From Flavobacteriales bacterium (GTDB lineage: Bacteria; Bacteroidota; Bacteroidia; Flavobacteriales; Flavobacteriaceae), in assembly GCA_004214175.1 (NCBI GenBank), contig SGZH01000011.1:1-34442 (forward strand): a stretch of DNA of 34,442 nt, given 5' to 3'. Numbering within the stretch: the first letter of the stretch is position 1; every line of letters begins with the position of its first letter. Positions 8,914-16,323 of this stretch are shown piece after piece. The notes under the pieces are model-generated. The model did no database searches and was not told the origin of the DNA. It saw nothing but the letters and a program-made list of their open reading frames with translations. Made by a program: the position numbers and the translations under genes.

Positions 8914-9684
8914 TTATACTAAATCGTCTTCCAAAAGTTCATTTAAATTTTCCATGTCGTCAAACAATACAAAGTTGCCATCTTTAATGTATGAAATTTG
9001 ACCGTTTTCTTCCGATACTGTTATGCAAACTGCATCAGTTTTTTCAGAGATACTTATCGCTGCCCTGTGACGCAAGCCAAAACGCTGAGGTATTTCATTG
9101 TCATTTGTTACCGGAAGTACCACTCTAGTTGCGGTAATAACGCCTTCCTCTATGATTGTTGCTCCATCATGCAGTGGACTATTTTTATAAAATATACTTT
9201 CAATAATAGCTTGATTAATTTCAATAAACATTTCGTCGCCAGTACTTTTTACAAAATCTAAACTATTATTTCGTTTAAATACGAGTAGTGCTCCTGTATT
9301 AGATTTACTTAATTTTTTGCAAGCGAGTGTTACAGCTTCAATGGAAGATTCTAATTTACTGTCTGAGGTGGACTTAAACTGCTTTAAGATTTTCTTTCTG
9401 GCACTAAAATTAGTAGATCCTAACATTAATAAGAAACGTCTTATTTCTTGTTGAAAAACTACTACCAGAGCCACCATTCCAACCCCAAGAAATCCACCAA
9501 GTATCTTACTTAACATCTCCATCTCTAAAAGCTCTGTAATTTTCCAAATCGCATATACAATTACAATACCAAGAAAAATATTGATTGCAACGGTTCCTTT
9601 TATTAATTTGTATATATAGTATAACAGAAACGCAACTAGTACGATATCTATCACGTCTATAATTCTAATATCAAATAATTCCAA
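8914..9684 (-). CDS. cdaA: Membrane diadenylate cyclase CdaA/DacA (TTG start)
   Basis: CdaA makes the second messenger c-di-AMP from two ATP. The 256-residue protein has three N-terminal membrane helices (about 9-27, 33-50 and 60-78), a short linker and a DAC (DisA_N) domain with both signature motifs: DGA at 173-175 in LHDGATII and RHR at 205-207 in GLRHRAAI. Length is close to the family's usual 260-280. The start is TTG: an in-frame stop lies directly upstream and the first internal methionine would remove two of the three helices. It follows folP by 32 bases on the same strand, a pairing I recall in many Bacteroidota. No c-di-AMP phosphodiesterase gene is in the window. Confidence 0.95.
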   Translation of the reverse strand: MELFDIRIIDVIDIVLVAFLLYYIYKLIKGTVAINIFLGIVIVYAIWKITELLEMEMLSKILGGFLGVGMVALVVVFQQEIRRFLLMLGSTNFSARKKILKQFKSTSDSKLESSIEAVTLACKKLSKSNTGALLVFKRNNSLDFVKSTGDEMFIEINQAIIESIFYKNSPLHDGATIIEEGVITATRVVLPVTNDNEIPQRFGLRHRAAISISEKTDAVCITVSEENGQISYIKDGNFVLFDDMENLNELLEDDLV

Positions 9685-9716
9685 TTAGTTTGAGCTTTTT
9701 GTAAAAGTACTTTTTA

Positions 9717-10547
9717 TTAATGAAACTTCAAATTTTGAAGAAGACTAATCGTTTCATACGCTTCTTTTACATCATGAACTCTTAATATAGAAACCCCTTT
9801 TTGAAGAGCTATTGAATGGAGTGCTGTGGTACCATTTAATGATTCTGTTGCGGAGGTATTTAATATTTTTTGAATCATTGATTTTCTTGAAATACCAATT
9901 AAAATGGGGGTATTCAAAAATAAGAATTGATTTAAATTATTGAATAATTCGAAGTTTTGATCTAGTTTTTTTGAAAATCCGAATCCAGGATCTACGATGA
10001 TATCGTTAATTCCTAATGCACGTGCTTTTGCAATTCTTTCAGAAAAAAAATAAATAATATCATTGGTTAAATTTTCATAATTAGTATTTAGCATCATGGT
10101 TTCAGGAGTACCTCTCATGTGCATCATCACAATGGGTACCTTATAATTTGCAATGACCTCCAACATTAGAGGATCCAATAAACCTGCTGAAATATCGTTA
10201 ATCATACAAGCTCCGTTTTCTATACACGTTTTTGCTATTTTACTCCTAAACGTGTCAATTGATAAATTGACATTTGGAAATTCTTTAATTAATGATTTAA
10301 CGACTGGAAGTACGCGATTTAGTTCATCTTCTTCAGAGACAAATTTCGCCCCAGGTCTAGAGCTATAACCACCAAGATCAAGAAAGGTTGCACCCTCTTC
10401 TAACATTTTTTGAGCTTGATAAATAACTTCTTTTTCACTGCAAAATTTTCCTCCATCGTAAAATGAATCAGGAGTTAAATTTATAATACCCATTACTTTG
10501 GGTGTTAATAAATCGATGAGTTTTCCTTTACAATTAATTGTTTTCAA
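9717..10547 (-). CDS. folP: Dihydropteroate synthase (TTG start)
   Basis: FolP condenses p-aminobenzoate with hydroxymethyl-dihydropterin diphosphate in folate synthesis and is the sulfonamide target. The 276-residue TIM-barrel protein carries the family motifs: GIINLTPDSF (about 20-29), the LDLGGYSSRPGA segment, DPGFGFSK, and a C-terminal part ending in the conserved R-H pair (LRVHDV). The start is TTG at 10547; an in-frame stop lies seven codons upstream with no ATG between, and the residues before the first motif match the family's N-terminus. First gene of a two-gene operon with cdaA; 52 bases separate it from the divergent DUF1599 gene. Confidence 0.96.
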   Translation of the reverse strand: MKTINCKGKLIDLLTPKVMGIINLTPDSFYDGGKFCSEKEVIYQAQKMLEEGATFLDLGGYSSRPGAKFVSEEDELNRVLPVVKSLIKEFPNVNLSIDTFRSKIAKTCIENGACMINDISAGLLDPLMLEVIANYKVPIVMMHMRGTPETMMLNTNYENLTNDIIYFFSERIAKARALGINDIIVDPGFGFSKKLDQNFELFNNLNQFLFLNTPILIGISRKSMIQKILNTSATESLNGTTALHSIALQKGVSILRVHDVKEAYETISLLQNLKFH

Positions 10548-10599
10548 TTTTTTAAATTGATTTATTTAAGCGAAATTTACGGAAAATCTTACAATACTG

Positions 10600-11136
10600 A
10601 TGATAGATACTTCAAAACAATATAATAATATTATAGAAACTTGTAGAGCCTTGTTTATCAATAAAATGAAAGACTATGGAAGTGCATGGAGAATACTCCG
10701 ATTACCATCCTTAACCGATCAGATATTTATAAAAACTCAGCGAATAAGGGGATTGCAACAAAATCAAGTACAAAAAGTAGATGAAGGTCAGGTGAGTGAA
10801 TTTATTGGAATCATCAATTATTCAATAATGGCATTAATTCAACTAGAGTGGGGAGTTGTAGAACAGCCCGATTTAAATATTGAAGAATCTATTATTGAAT
10901 ACGACAAAAATGTTGAAATAGCCAAGAAATTAATGATGGATAAAAATCATGATTATGGTGAGGCTTGGAGAGATATGAGAGTAAGTTCCTTAACTGATTT
11001 AATATTGCAAAAATTATTAAGAGTTAAACAAATTGAGGATAACAAAGGAAAAACCCTTGTTTCGGAAGGTATTGATGCCAACTATCAAGATATGATCAAC
11101 TATGCAATTTTTGCATTAATTCTTTTAGAGAAATAA
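10600..11136 (+). CDS. DUF1599 protein, two tandem copies of the domain
   Basis: A 178-residue protein made of two related halves. Each half has a helix, then a K-[MN]-x-DYG-x-AWR core (KMKDYGSAWR at about 22-31; KNHDYGEAWR at about 112-121), then an SLTD segment, a lysine/arginine-rich helix and a final INY(S/A)I-ALI-LE helix. This matches DUF1599, renamed nucleotide modification associated domain 1 in Pfam because some homologues sit near modified-base genes. Here the neighbours are housekeeping genes, so a cytoplasmic core role is more likely, and the function is unknown. First gene of a plus-strand cluster reaching clpS; the next gene starts 13 bases on. Confidence 0.85.
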   Translation: MIDTSKQYNNIIETCRALFINKMKDYGSAWRILRLPSLTDQIFIKTQRIRGLQQNQVQKVDEGQVSEFIGIINYSIMALIQLEWGVVEQPDLNIEESIIEYDKNVEIAKKLMMDKNHDYGEAWRDMRVSSLTDLILQKLLRVKQIEDNKGKTLVSEGIDANYQDMINYAIFALILLEK

Positions 11137-11149
11137 AAAAATCAGATTA

Positions 11150-12259
11150 ATGTATATGAAACAAATTACAAATATTTCAAGAATTTTAGTTGGTACATTA
11201 TTTATTATTAGTGGTTTAATTAAGCTAAATGATCCTGTTGGTTTCTCATTCAAGTTAAAGGATTATTTTGCTCCGGATGTTCTAAATATAGAATTTTTTT
11301 CACCTTTTGCACTAATGATCGCTCTTTTTGTTGTCATTTTTGAGGTATTGATTGGAGTCATGTTATTAATTGGATATGCGAAAAAATTTACCATTTGGAG
11401 CTCTTTATTAATGATTGTATTTTTCACATTTCTGACCTTTTATTCTGCTTATTTTAACAAAGTTACTGATTGTGGTTGTTTTGGAGATGCTATAAAACTA
11501 ACTCCCTGGGAATCATTTTCTAAAGACATCGTTTTATTGCTTTTATTATTAGTAATCTATTTTGGAAGGAACTTCTTACAACCGTTATTTTCAAAAAGTA
11601 TTCAAAAAATAATAGTGTATTCAACCTTTATTGCATGTCTAGCTTTTGGATACTATGTTTTGCAGCATTTACCCCTAATAGATTTTAGACCCTATAAAAT
11701 TGGCACCAATATCAATGAAGGAATGGCTTATCCTAAAGATGCTGAGCAACCAATTTTTGAATACCGTTGGACGTTCACCCATAACGGTGAAGAGAAAGTT
11801 GTGATTACAAATGGTGATTTTCCAAAAGAAGATGGAGATTACGAGGTTGAAACCATAATGATTCAAGAGGGATACGAGCCTCCTATACATGATTTTACTA
11901 TGGAGCGAAATGGAACTGATTTTACTTCAGTTTTTTTAGAGGAAGAAAACCTTATTGTCGTGGTAGTCTATAGTGTAAGTAATTCCGAGCCAAATGGTTT
12001 TGTAAATATTAAAAAAGCGACCGATAAAGCAATTAAAAATAATTATAAAGTAATTGGATTGTCGTCATCCAGTCTTGAAGTGACGGAAGAACTCAAAAGA
12101 CAAAATGGTTTAAATTTCAACTTTTATTTTTGTGATGAAACCGCCTTAAAGACAGTAGTGCGAAGTAACCCATCTTTGATTTCCTTGCGCAAAGGAACCA
12201 TTATTCAAAAATTACATTGGAACGATTCTTCGAAATTAATAGTAGCAAATAAAAAATAG
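11150..12259 (+). CDS. BT_3928-like membrane protein: DoxX/MauE-type helices plus thioredoxin-like tail
   Basis: A 369-residue inner-membrane protein. The N-terminal third is a DoxX/MauE-type four-helix unit (about 10-25, 50-72, 77-100 and 125-142) with the motif DCGCFGDAI (about 107-115) between helices 3 and 4, the cysteine pair known from MauE-like proteins. A fifth helix lies near 148-167, followed by a soluble domain (about 175-369). Its end, with FYFCDETALKT, a conserved RSNPSL segment and RKGTIIQKLHW, resembles a thioredoxin-like fold but has no CxxC. I recall this arrangement as the BT_3928 family of Bacteroidota, of unknown function; redox or quinone-linked work is a guess. ATG codons at 11150 and 11156 are both possible starts. 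The stop shares one base with the next start. Confidence 0.82.
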   Translation: MYMKQITNISRILVGTLFIISGLIKLNDPVGFSFKLKDYFAPDVLNIEFFSPFALMIALFVVIFEVLIGVMLLIGYAKKFTIWSSLLMIVFFTFLTFYSAYFNKVTDCGCFGDAIKLTPWESFSKDIVLLLLLLVIYFGRNFLQPLFSKSIQKIIVYSTFIACLAFGYYVLQHLPLIDFRPYKIGTNINEGMAYPKDAEQPIFEYRWTFTHNGEEKVVITNGDFPKEDGDYEVETIMIQEGYEPPIHDFTMERNGTDFTSVFLEEENLIVVVVYSVSNSEPNGFVNIKKATDKAIKNNYKVIGLSSSSLEVTEELKRQNGLNFNFYFCDETALKTVVRSNPSLISLRKGTIIQKLHWNDSSKLIVANKK

Positions 12260-13332
12260 TGATAACTTATATACTTCAAAAAATAGGATACGCTATTCTT
12301 ACTCTTTTCGGAGTTATAACTGTCATTTTTTTATTGTTTAATATTTTACCTGGTGATCCAGCAAGAATGATGTTGGGCCAAAATGAAACTGCCGAACAAG
12401 TTGCAATTGTCAAAAAAAAATACGGTTTTGATCAACCTTTAGTGAAGCAATACATTTATTATATCAACGATTTATCACCATTATCTTTCCACAGTATAGA
12501 TGAAGTTGATTATACTTTTTTTTCAAAAAATAAATATACAGGATTTTCTATATTTTCAGTCTCAAATACCAATGTGGTACTTAAGGCTCCTTACCTAAGA
12601 GAGTCTTTTCAAAAAAATGGTAAACTAGTGAGTTCTGTTATTGCTGAAACATTACCCAATACCTTTATACTCGCAATTTCATCCATAACAATTGCAATGG
12701 TATTAGGAGTTTTTTTAGGAATTGTATCAGCAATGAATAAAGATCATTGGATTGATAAAATAATACAATTAATAAGCACATTCGGTATGAGTATTCCCTC
12801 TTTTTTTAGCGCTATTTTGTTTGCTTGGATATTTGGGTTTTTACTCTATAACTATACAGGTTTAAACATGACAGGTAGTCTTTATGAAGTTGATGATTTT
12901 GGAGATGGTAAATACATTCAATGGAAAAATTTAATTTTACCTGCAATTGTTCTGGGAATTAGGCCTTTGGCTGTTGTGAGCCAATTAATGCGAAATTCTT
13001 TATTAGAGGTATTGAGTTTAGATTATATTAGAACTGCTAGAGCAAAAGGGTTAAGCGAGTTTACCATCATAAGAAAACACGCATTAAAAAATGCTATGAA
13101 CCCTGTAATTACTGCCATTTCAGGTTGGTTTGCTTCTATGTTGGCAGGAGCTGTTTTTGTAGAATTTATATTTGGCTGGAACGGCTTGGGAAAGGAAATT
13201 GTAGATGCTCTTAATACCTTAGATCTACCAGTTATAATGGGTGCGGTTATAGTAATTGCATCATTATTTATAATAATTAATATTTTTGTAGACTTGATCT
13301 ACGGTTGGTTAGATCCAAAAATTAGAACTTAA
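12259..13332 (+). CDS. Lone DppB/OppB-type ABC transporter permease (GTG start)
   Basis: A 357-residue peptide/nickel-type ABC permease. The first helix with FNILPGDPARMMLG and the C-terminal half with the EAA-loop segment (YIRTARAKGLSEFTIIRKHALKNA) are typical of DppB/OppB; about six membrane helices are visible. The periplasmic segment between helices 1 and 2 (about 60-135) is longer than usual. The start is GTG and its G is the last base of the preceding TAG, so translation is probably coupled. No second permease, ATPase or binding protein is nearby, so it must use partners elsewhere or have another role. tpiA follows after three bases. Confidence 0.88.
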   Translation: MITYILQKIGYAILTLFGVITVIFLLFNILPGDPARMMLGQNETAEQVAIVKKKYGFDQPLVKQYIYYINDLSPLSFHSIDEVDYTFFSKNKYTGFSIFSVSNTNVVLKAPYLRESFQKNGKLVSSVIAETLPNTFILAISSITIAMVLGVFLGIVSAMNKDHWIDKIIQLISTFGMSIPSFFSAILFAWIFGFLLYNYTGLNMTGSLYEVDDFGDGKYIQWKNLILPAIVLGIRPLAVVSQLMRNSLLEVLSLDYIRTARAKGLSEFTIIRKHALKNAMNPVITAISGWFASMLAGAVFVEFIFGWNGLGKEIVDALNTLDLPVIMGAVIVIASLFIIINIFVDLIYGWLDPKIRT

Positions 13333-13335
13333 AAA

Positions 13336-14085
13336 ATGAGAAAAAATATAGTAGCAGGAAATTGGAAAATGAATAATGATTTGGCAGCAACCAAAACATT
13401 AATTTCAGAATTAATCGAGTTAAAAAAGTCTTCAAATGCCGAGGTAATGATTGCTCCCACTTTTGTAAATCTCTTGGAGGCCTCCAAGCTTTTAAAAGAA
13501 ACATCAATTAAAGTAGTTTCTCAAAATATGCATTTTGCTGAAAGTGGTGCATTTACAGGAGAAATATCAGCAAAAATGTTGAAAGCTGTTGGTGTAAATA
13601 CTGTTATTTTAGGACATAGTGAACGAAGAGAATATTTTAAAGAAGATGATTTAATTTTAAAAGAAAAAGTAGACAAAGCATTACAAGAATCTATGGAAGT
13701 AATTTTTTGTTTTGGAGAACAGTTAGAGGACAGAAATAGTGAAAATCATTTTAAGGTAGTTGAAAACCAAATTAAAAATGCGCTTTTTCATTTACCGTTT
13801 TCAAGTTGGACATCAGTTATTCTTGCCTATGAGCCAGTTTGGGCTATTGGGACAGGTCAAACTGCAAGTCCTGAACAAGCGCAAGAGATGCATGCATACA
13901 TTCGTAAATTAGTTGCCGAACATTATAACATCTCAATCTCAGAGGATGTTTCTATTCTATATGGGGGAAGTGTTAAGCCTGAAAATGCTCAGGAAATATT
14001 TGGTAAGTTAGATGTAGATGGAGGTCTAATAGGTGGTGCAGCTCTAGATGCTAAAAGTTTTATGGCCATTATTAATTCTTTTTAA
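13336..14085 (+). CDS. tpiA: Triosephosphate isomerase
   Basis: Interconverts dihydroxyacetone phosphate and glyceraldehyde 3-phosphate in glycolysis and gluconeogenesis. All catalytic residues are present: K11 in GNWKMN, H94 in ILGHSERR and E166 in AYEPVWAIGTG, with the phosphate-binding YGGSVKPEN and GGLIGGAAL segments near the end. Length (249 aa) is normal. It sits in the middle of the DUF1599-clpS operon, three bases after the permease and with its TAA directly touching the GTG start of prmA. Confidence 0.97.
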   Translation: MRKNIVAGNWKMNNDLAATKTLISELIELKKSSNAEVMIAPTFVNLLEASKLLKETSIKVVSQNMHFAESGAFTGEISAKMLKAVGVNTVILGHSERREYFKEDDLILKEKVDKALQESMEVIFCFGEQLEDRNSENHFKVVENQIKNALFHLPFSSWTSVILAYEPVWAIGTGQTASPEQAQEMHAYIRKLVAEHYNISISEDVSILYGGSVKPENAQEIFGKLDVDGGLIGGAALDAKSFMAIINSF

Positions 14086-14922
14086 GTGATATCTCAAGTC
14101 TACTTAGAGTATAGTTTTATAGTAAAACCACTTTCTTTAGGAAATGAAATTTTAATAGCTGAATTAGCATATGTTGGTTTTGAGAGTTTTGTAGAGGATC
14201 ATCAGGGTTTAAAAGCATACATTCAAAAAAAAGAATGGAATAAAAATATATTGGAGGAAATTAAGATATTAGATTCTAACGAATTTAAGATCACTTATTC
14301 TAAAAAAGAAATTGAACAAGTAAATTGGAATGCAGCTTGGGAAAAAAATTTTCACCCAATTGAAGTAGATCAAAAATGTGTCGTTCGGGCCCCTTTTCAT
14401 TCAAAAGCAAATGTTGATTATGAGATTGTCATTGAACCCAAAATGTCTTTTGGTACTGGACATCACGAAACAACTTATATGATGCTTCAGTATATGTTAG
14501 AGACTGATTTTCAGGGAAAAACAGTATTAGATATGGGTTGCGGTACTGCTGTTCTTGCAATATTAGCTGAATTTAGAGGAGCTTCTAAAATTGATGCTAT
14601 AGATATTGATTCCTGGTGCTATAAAAATTCTCTTGAAAATATTGAAAGGAATAATTGTAAAAATATTAAAACGTTTTTAGGTAATGTTTCATTATTGGAA
14701 AATAAAAAATATCAAATTATAATTGCTAATATTAACAGAAATATTCTGTTAAAAGATATGGAGTTATATTGTTTTAGTTTAGAAAATGAAGGGCAATTAT
14801 TTTTAAGTGGTTTTTATAATGAGGATTTAAATATAATTATAGCAACATGTACTAAATTTAATTTAACATTCGTTGATAAAATAGAACGTAATAACTGGGT
14901 TGCAGCAAAGTTTAAAAAATAA
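14086..14922 (+). CDS. prmA: Ribosomal protein L11 methyltransferase (GTG start)
   Basis: PrmA trimethylates ribosomal protein L11 using S-adenosylmethionine. The 278-residue protein has the N-terminal substrate-recognition domain (about 1-110), then the methyltransferase core with KMSFGTGHHETT, the SAM-binding DMGCGTAVLAI (about 149-159), and IIANINRNIL in the place of the family's N-P/N-I-N motif. The start is GTG immediately after the tpiA stop; no ATG occurs in the first 120 codons in a position that would keep the N-terminal domain. The tpiA-prmA-clpS order is one I recall from other Flavobacteriia. Confidence 0.94.
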   Translation: MISQVYLEYSFIVKPLSLGNEILIAELAYVGFESFVEDHQGLKAYIQKKEWNKNILEEIKILDSNEFKITYSKKEIEQVNWNAAWEKNFHPIEVDQKCVVRAPFHSKANVDYEIVIEPKMSFGTGHHETTYMMLQYMLETDFQGKTVLDMGCGTAVLAILAEFRGASKIDAIDIDSWCYKNSLENIERNNCKNIKTFLGNVSLLENKKYQIIIANINRNILLKDMELYCFSLENEGQLFLSGFYNEDLNIIIATCTKFNLTFVDKIERNNWVAAKFKK

Positions 14923-14935
14923 ATTTCTAATCCCT

Positions 14936-15211
14936 ATGCTAACTAAAGAGCAAATACAAGAAGATACAGACGTAGCAGAAATAAAAGTTAATGAACATCA
15001 ACTAGTTTTGTTTAACGATGACGTGAATACTTTTGATCACGTGGTAGAAACTTTAATACGTGTTTGTGGTCATACGCTAGAACAAGCAGAACAGTGTTCT
15101 ATTATAGTTCATTACAAAGGAAAGTGTACTGTTAAAACAGGTTCTCATGAGGAATTAAAACCACGTTGCACACAATTGTTACAAGCAGATTTAAGTGCTG
15201 AAATCGTATAA
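14936..15211 (+). CDS. clpS: ATP-dependent Clp protease adaptor ClpS
   Basis: ClpS delivers N-degron substrates to the ClpAP/ClpCP protease. The 91-residue product has the family core: LVLFNDDVNTFDHVVETL, a helix with the HTLEQAEQC segment, and GKCTVKTGSHEELKPRC. I set the start at the ATG at 14936, 13 bases after the prmA stop; an in-frame TTG at 14900 would overlap prmA and add 12 residues not expected in the family. It is the last gene of the operon, and I see no clear hairpin terminator after it. Confidence 0.93.
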   Translation: MLTKEQIQEDTDVAEIKVNEHQLVLFNDDVNTFDHVVETLIRVCGHTLEQAEQCSIIVHYKGKCTVKTGSHEELKPRCTQLLQADLSAEIV

Positions 15212-15263
15212 TTTTATTGTTTTAATTTTTCAGTATTAAACTAGATTATCAACAATATATTTT

Positions 15264-15271
15264 TATATTTG
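15264..15271 (+). promoter_or_regulatory. -7 box (TAnnTTTG) of the tRNA-Arg gene
   Basis: TATATTTG matches TAnnTTTG exactly, 12 bases before the mature tRNA 5' end, so transcription would start just ahead of the tRNA. No TTG lies at the expected -33 position. Confidence 0.55.
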
Positions 15272-15283
15272 CACCCCATTTAA

Positions 15284-15360
15284 GGCCACGTGGCGCAACT
15301 GAATAGCGCACCTGATTACGGCTCAGGAGGTTGCAGGTTTGAATCCTGCCGTGGTCACCA
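15284..15360 (+). tRNA. tRNA-Arg (anticodon ACG)
   Basis: A 77-base cloverleaf. The acceptor stem GGCCACG pairs with CGTGGTC (one G-U pair), the D-arm has a GCGC/GCGC stem, the anticodon stem CCTGA/TCAGG encloses the loop TTACGGC with anticodon ACG at 15318-15320, and the T-arm has the GCAGG/CCTGC stem with the TTTGAAT loop. CCA is encoded in the gene. The A34 should be deaminated to inosine, reading CGU, CGC and CGA. It is followed by a strong terminator and is a single-gene unit. Confidence 0.97.
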
Positions 15361-15362
15361 AG

Positions 15363-15395
15363 AAAAAAGCAAACATTTCCTGTTTGCTTTTTTTT
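15363..15395. terminator. Bidirectional terminator after tRNA-Arg
   Basis: A 13-bp stem (15363-15375 with 15381-15393; core AGCAAACA/TGTTTGCT) with a five-base loop TTTCC, flanked by A and T runs. It ends the tRNA transcript and, on the other strand, lies just past the stop codon of the convergent small gene at 15398. Confidence 0.85.
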
Positions 15396-15397
15396 AA

Positions 15398-15550
15398 TTA
15401 ATCCAATGCTTTTTTTGTTACCCATAAGCGGTATCCAAATAAGGCTATTTGCCATTTTTTTGCCTTCGATAAATCCAATCGTTGTTTAGTAAAACTCGGA
15501 AGAATTGTTTTGTTAATTTTTGCGAGGGTTTTGAAGATAAATTTTTGCAT
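15398..15550 (-). CDS. Small conserved-looking 50-residue protein
   Basis: An intact 50-codon frame starts at ATG 15550 and stops with TAA at 15400-15398, directly before the bidirectional terminator. The product is basic and begins MQKFIFKTLAKINK, followed by an ILPSFTKQRLDLSKAKKWQ core, an aromatic stretch (ALFGYRLWV) and TKKALD. I recall very similar short proteins in Flavobacteriaceae with the pattern LPS-K-LDL-KA-K-Q-AL-G-R-VT, sometimes labelled, probably wrongly, SsrA-binding protein; that is from memory, not a search. No signal peptide or clear membrane segment is present. The function is unknown. It fills what would otherwise be a 255-base gap. Confidence 0.7.
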   Translation of the reverse strand: MQKFIFKTLAKINKTILPSFTKQRLDLSKAKKWQIALFGYRLWVTKKALD

Positions 15551-15574
15551 AGTTAAAAATACAACTAAAAACTC

Positions 15575-15596
15575 AATCCTTTTTTATGTTAGGATT
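15575..15596 (-). terminator. Weak possible terminator after the MORN-repeat gene
   Basis: AATCCT (15575-15580) pairs with AGGATT (15591-15596) around a ten-base loop. On the minus strand it is followed by GAGTTTTT and lies about 20 bases past the MORN gene's stop codon. The stem is only six pairs. Confidence 0.35.
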
Positions 15597-15615
15597 TTTC
15601 TAAAATTTATTTGAA

Positions 15616-16173
15616 TTAATTTATTAGTTTTCCGTTTATATAGGTTTTTTCTTCTGTTATCTCTCCCTCTTTATTATATTTTTTAGCTTTCCCGTTAATT
15701 TTGCCATTTTCATAGCTAATTTCACTTTTTAAGTTTCCATTATCATACCATTCTTTTTGCCAACTAACAACACCATTTTTATATAATCTTTCACGTATTA
15801 TGATTCCGTTGTCATTCCAAACTCTTCTATAGCCGTTAACTTTACCATTTTTATAACTCCCTTCTTGTTGGAGTTTACCATTTTTTGTAAACACTCTTCT
15901 TGGTCCATCAAGTATTCCGTTTTTGTAGGTTTTTGTTTGTTTCAACTCTCCAGTATCAAAATAGTTTTCCACGATTCCGCTCACTAAAGTAGAGTCTTCT
16001 TTTTTGTAGGCTTTTTTTTCTAGTACATAAATATCTTGATTACTAATAGAATCAAATTTTGTTGAAGTATTATCGATAGTTAATTCTTTTTCTGTTTTAT
16101 TTAATTCTATATTCTTTTGCTTACAACCCAATGTGATTGCTATGATCGAGAAAATAAAAAGTTGCTTCGTCAT
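15616..16173 (-). CDS. MORN_2-repeat lipoprotein (YwqK antitoxin-like family)
   Basis: A 185-residue putative lipoprotein. The first residues form a signal peptide ending in AITLGC, so the mature protein should carry a lipid on that cysteine. After a low-complexity linker come five MORN_2-type repeats of about 23 residues, with a recurring YxNGxLxxExxYKNGKxxG pattern (for example GKLQQEGSYKNGKVNG). Databases label such proteins toxin-antitoxin YwqK family antitoxin, but no toxin gene is adjacent and an envelope lipoprotein would be an odd antitoxin, so I do not accept that role. An ATG at 16194 would add seven residues; I prefer 16173 because it follows an A-run and gives a compact signal peptide. 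Confidence 0.82.
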   Translation of the reverse strand: MTKQLFIFSIIAITLGCKQKNIELNKTEKELTIDNTSTKFDSISNQDIYVLEKKAYKKEDSTLVSGIVENYFDTGELKQTKTYKNGILDGPRRVFTKNGKLQQEGSYKNGKVNGYRRVWNDNGIIIRERLYKNGVVSWQKEWYDNGNLKSEISYENGKINGKAKKYNKEGEITEEKTYINGKLIN

Positions 16174-16323
16174 TTTTTTAAAATAATTTACCATAAAATT
16201 AATTATTTTTTACAAAATAATAACAATTAAAATAGAATAACCTACTTTTTATGTGAATATATAATTCTCTGCTAGTTAATAAATTTCTATTTAATAGTAT
16301 CTTCGTAATCAATATTGATTATT

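Noticed and set aside
8914-9684. Nucleotide cyclase as part of an anti-phage signalling system
   Set aside because: It is a standard membrane CdaA with DGA/RHR motifs, paired with folP among housekeeping genes; no effector or defence gene is nearby.
10600-11136. DUF1599 as evidence of a phage or DNA-modification island
   Set aside because: The gene lies in a compact core operon with tpiA, prmA and clpS and shows no change in base composition.
14900-14935. TTG at 14900 as start of clpS
   Set aside because: It overlaps prmA and adds residues not expected in ClpS; the ATG at 14936 gives the normal length.
15249-15455. Minus-strand frame across the tRNA gene (GRIQTCNLLSRNQVRYS)
   Set aside because: This is the familiar false translation of a tRNA antisense strand; it also overlaps the terminator and the real small gene in another frame.
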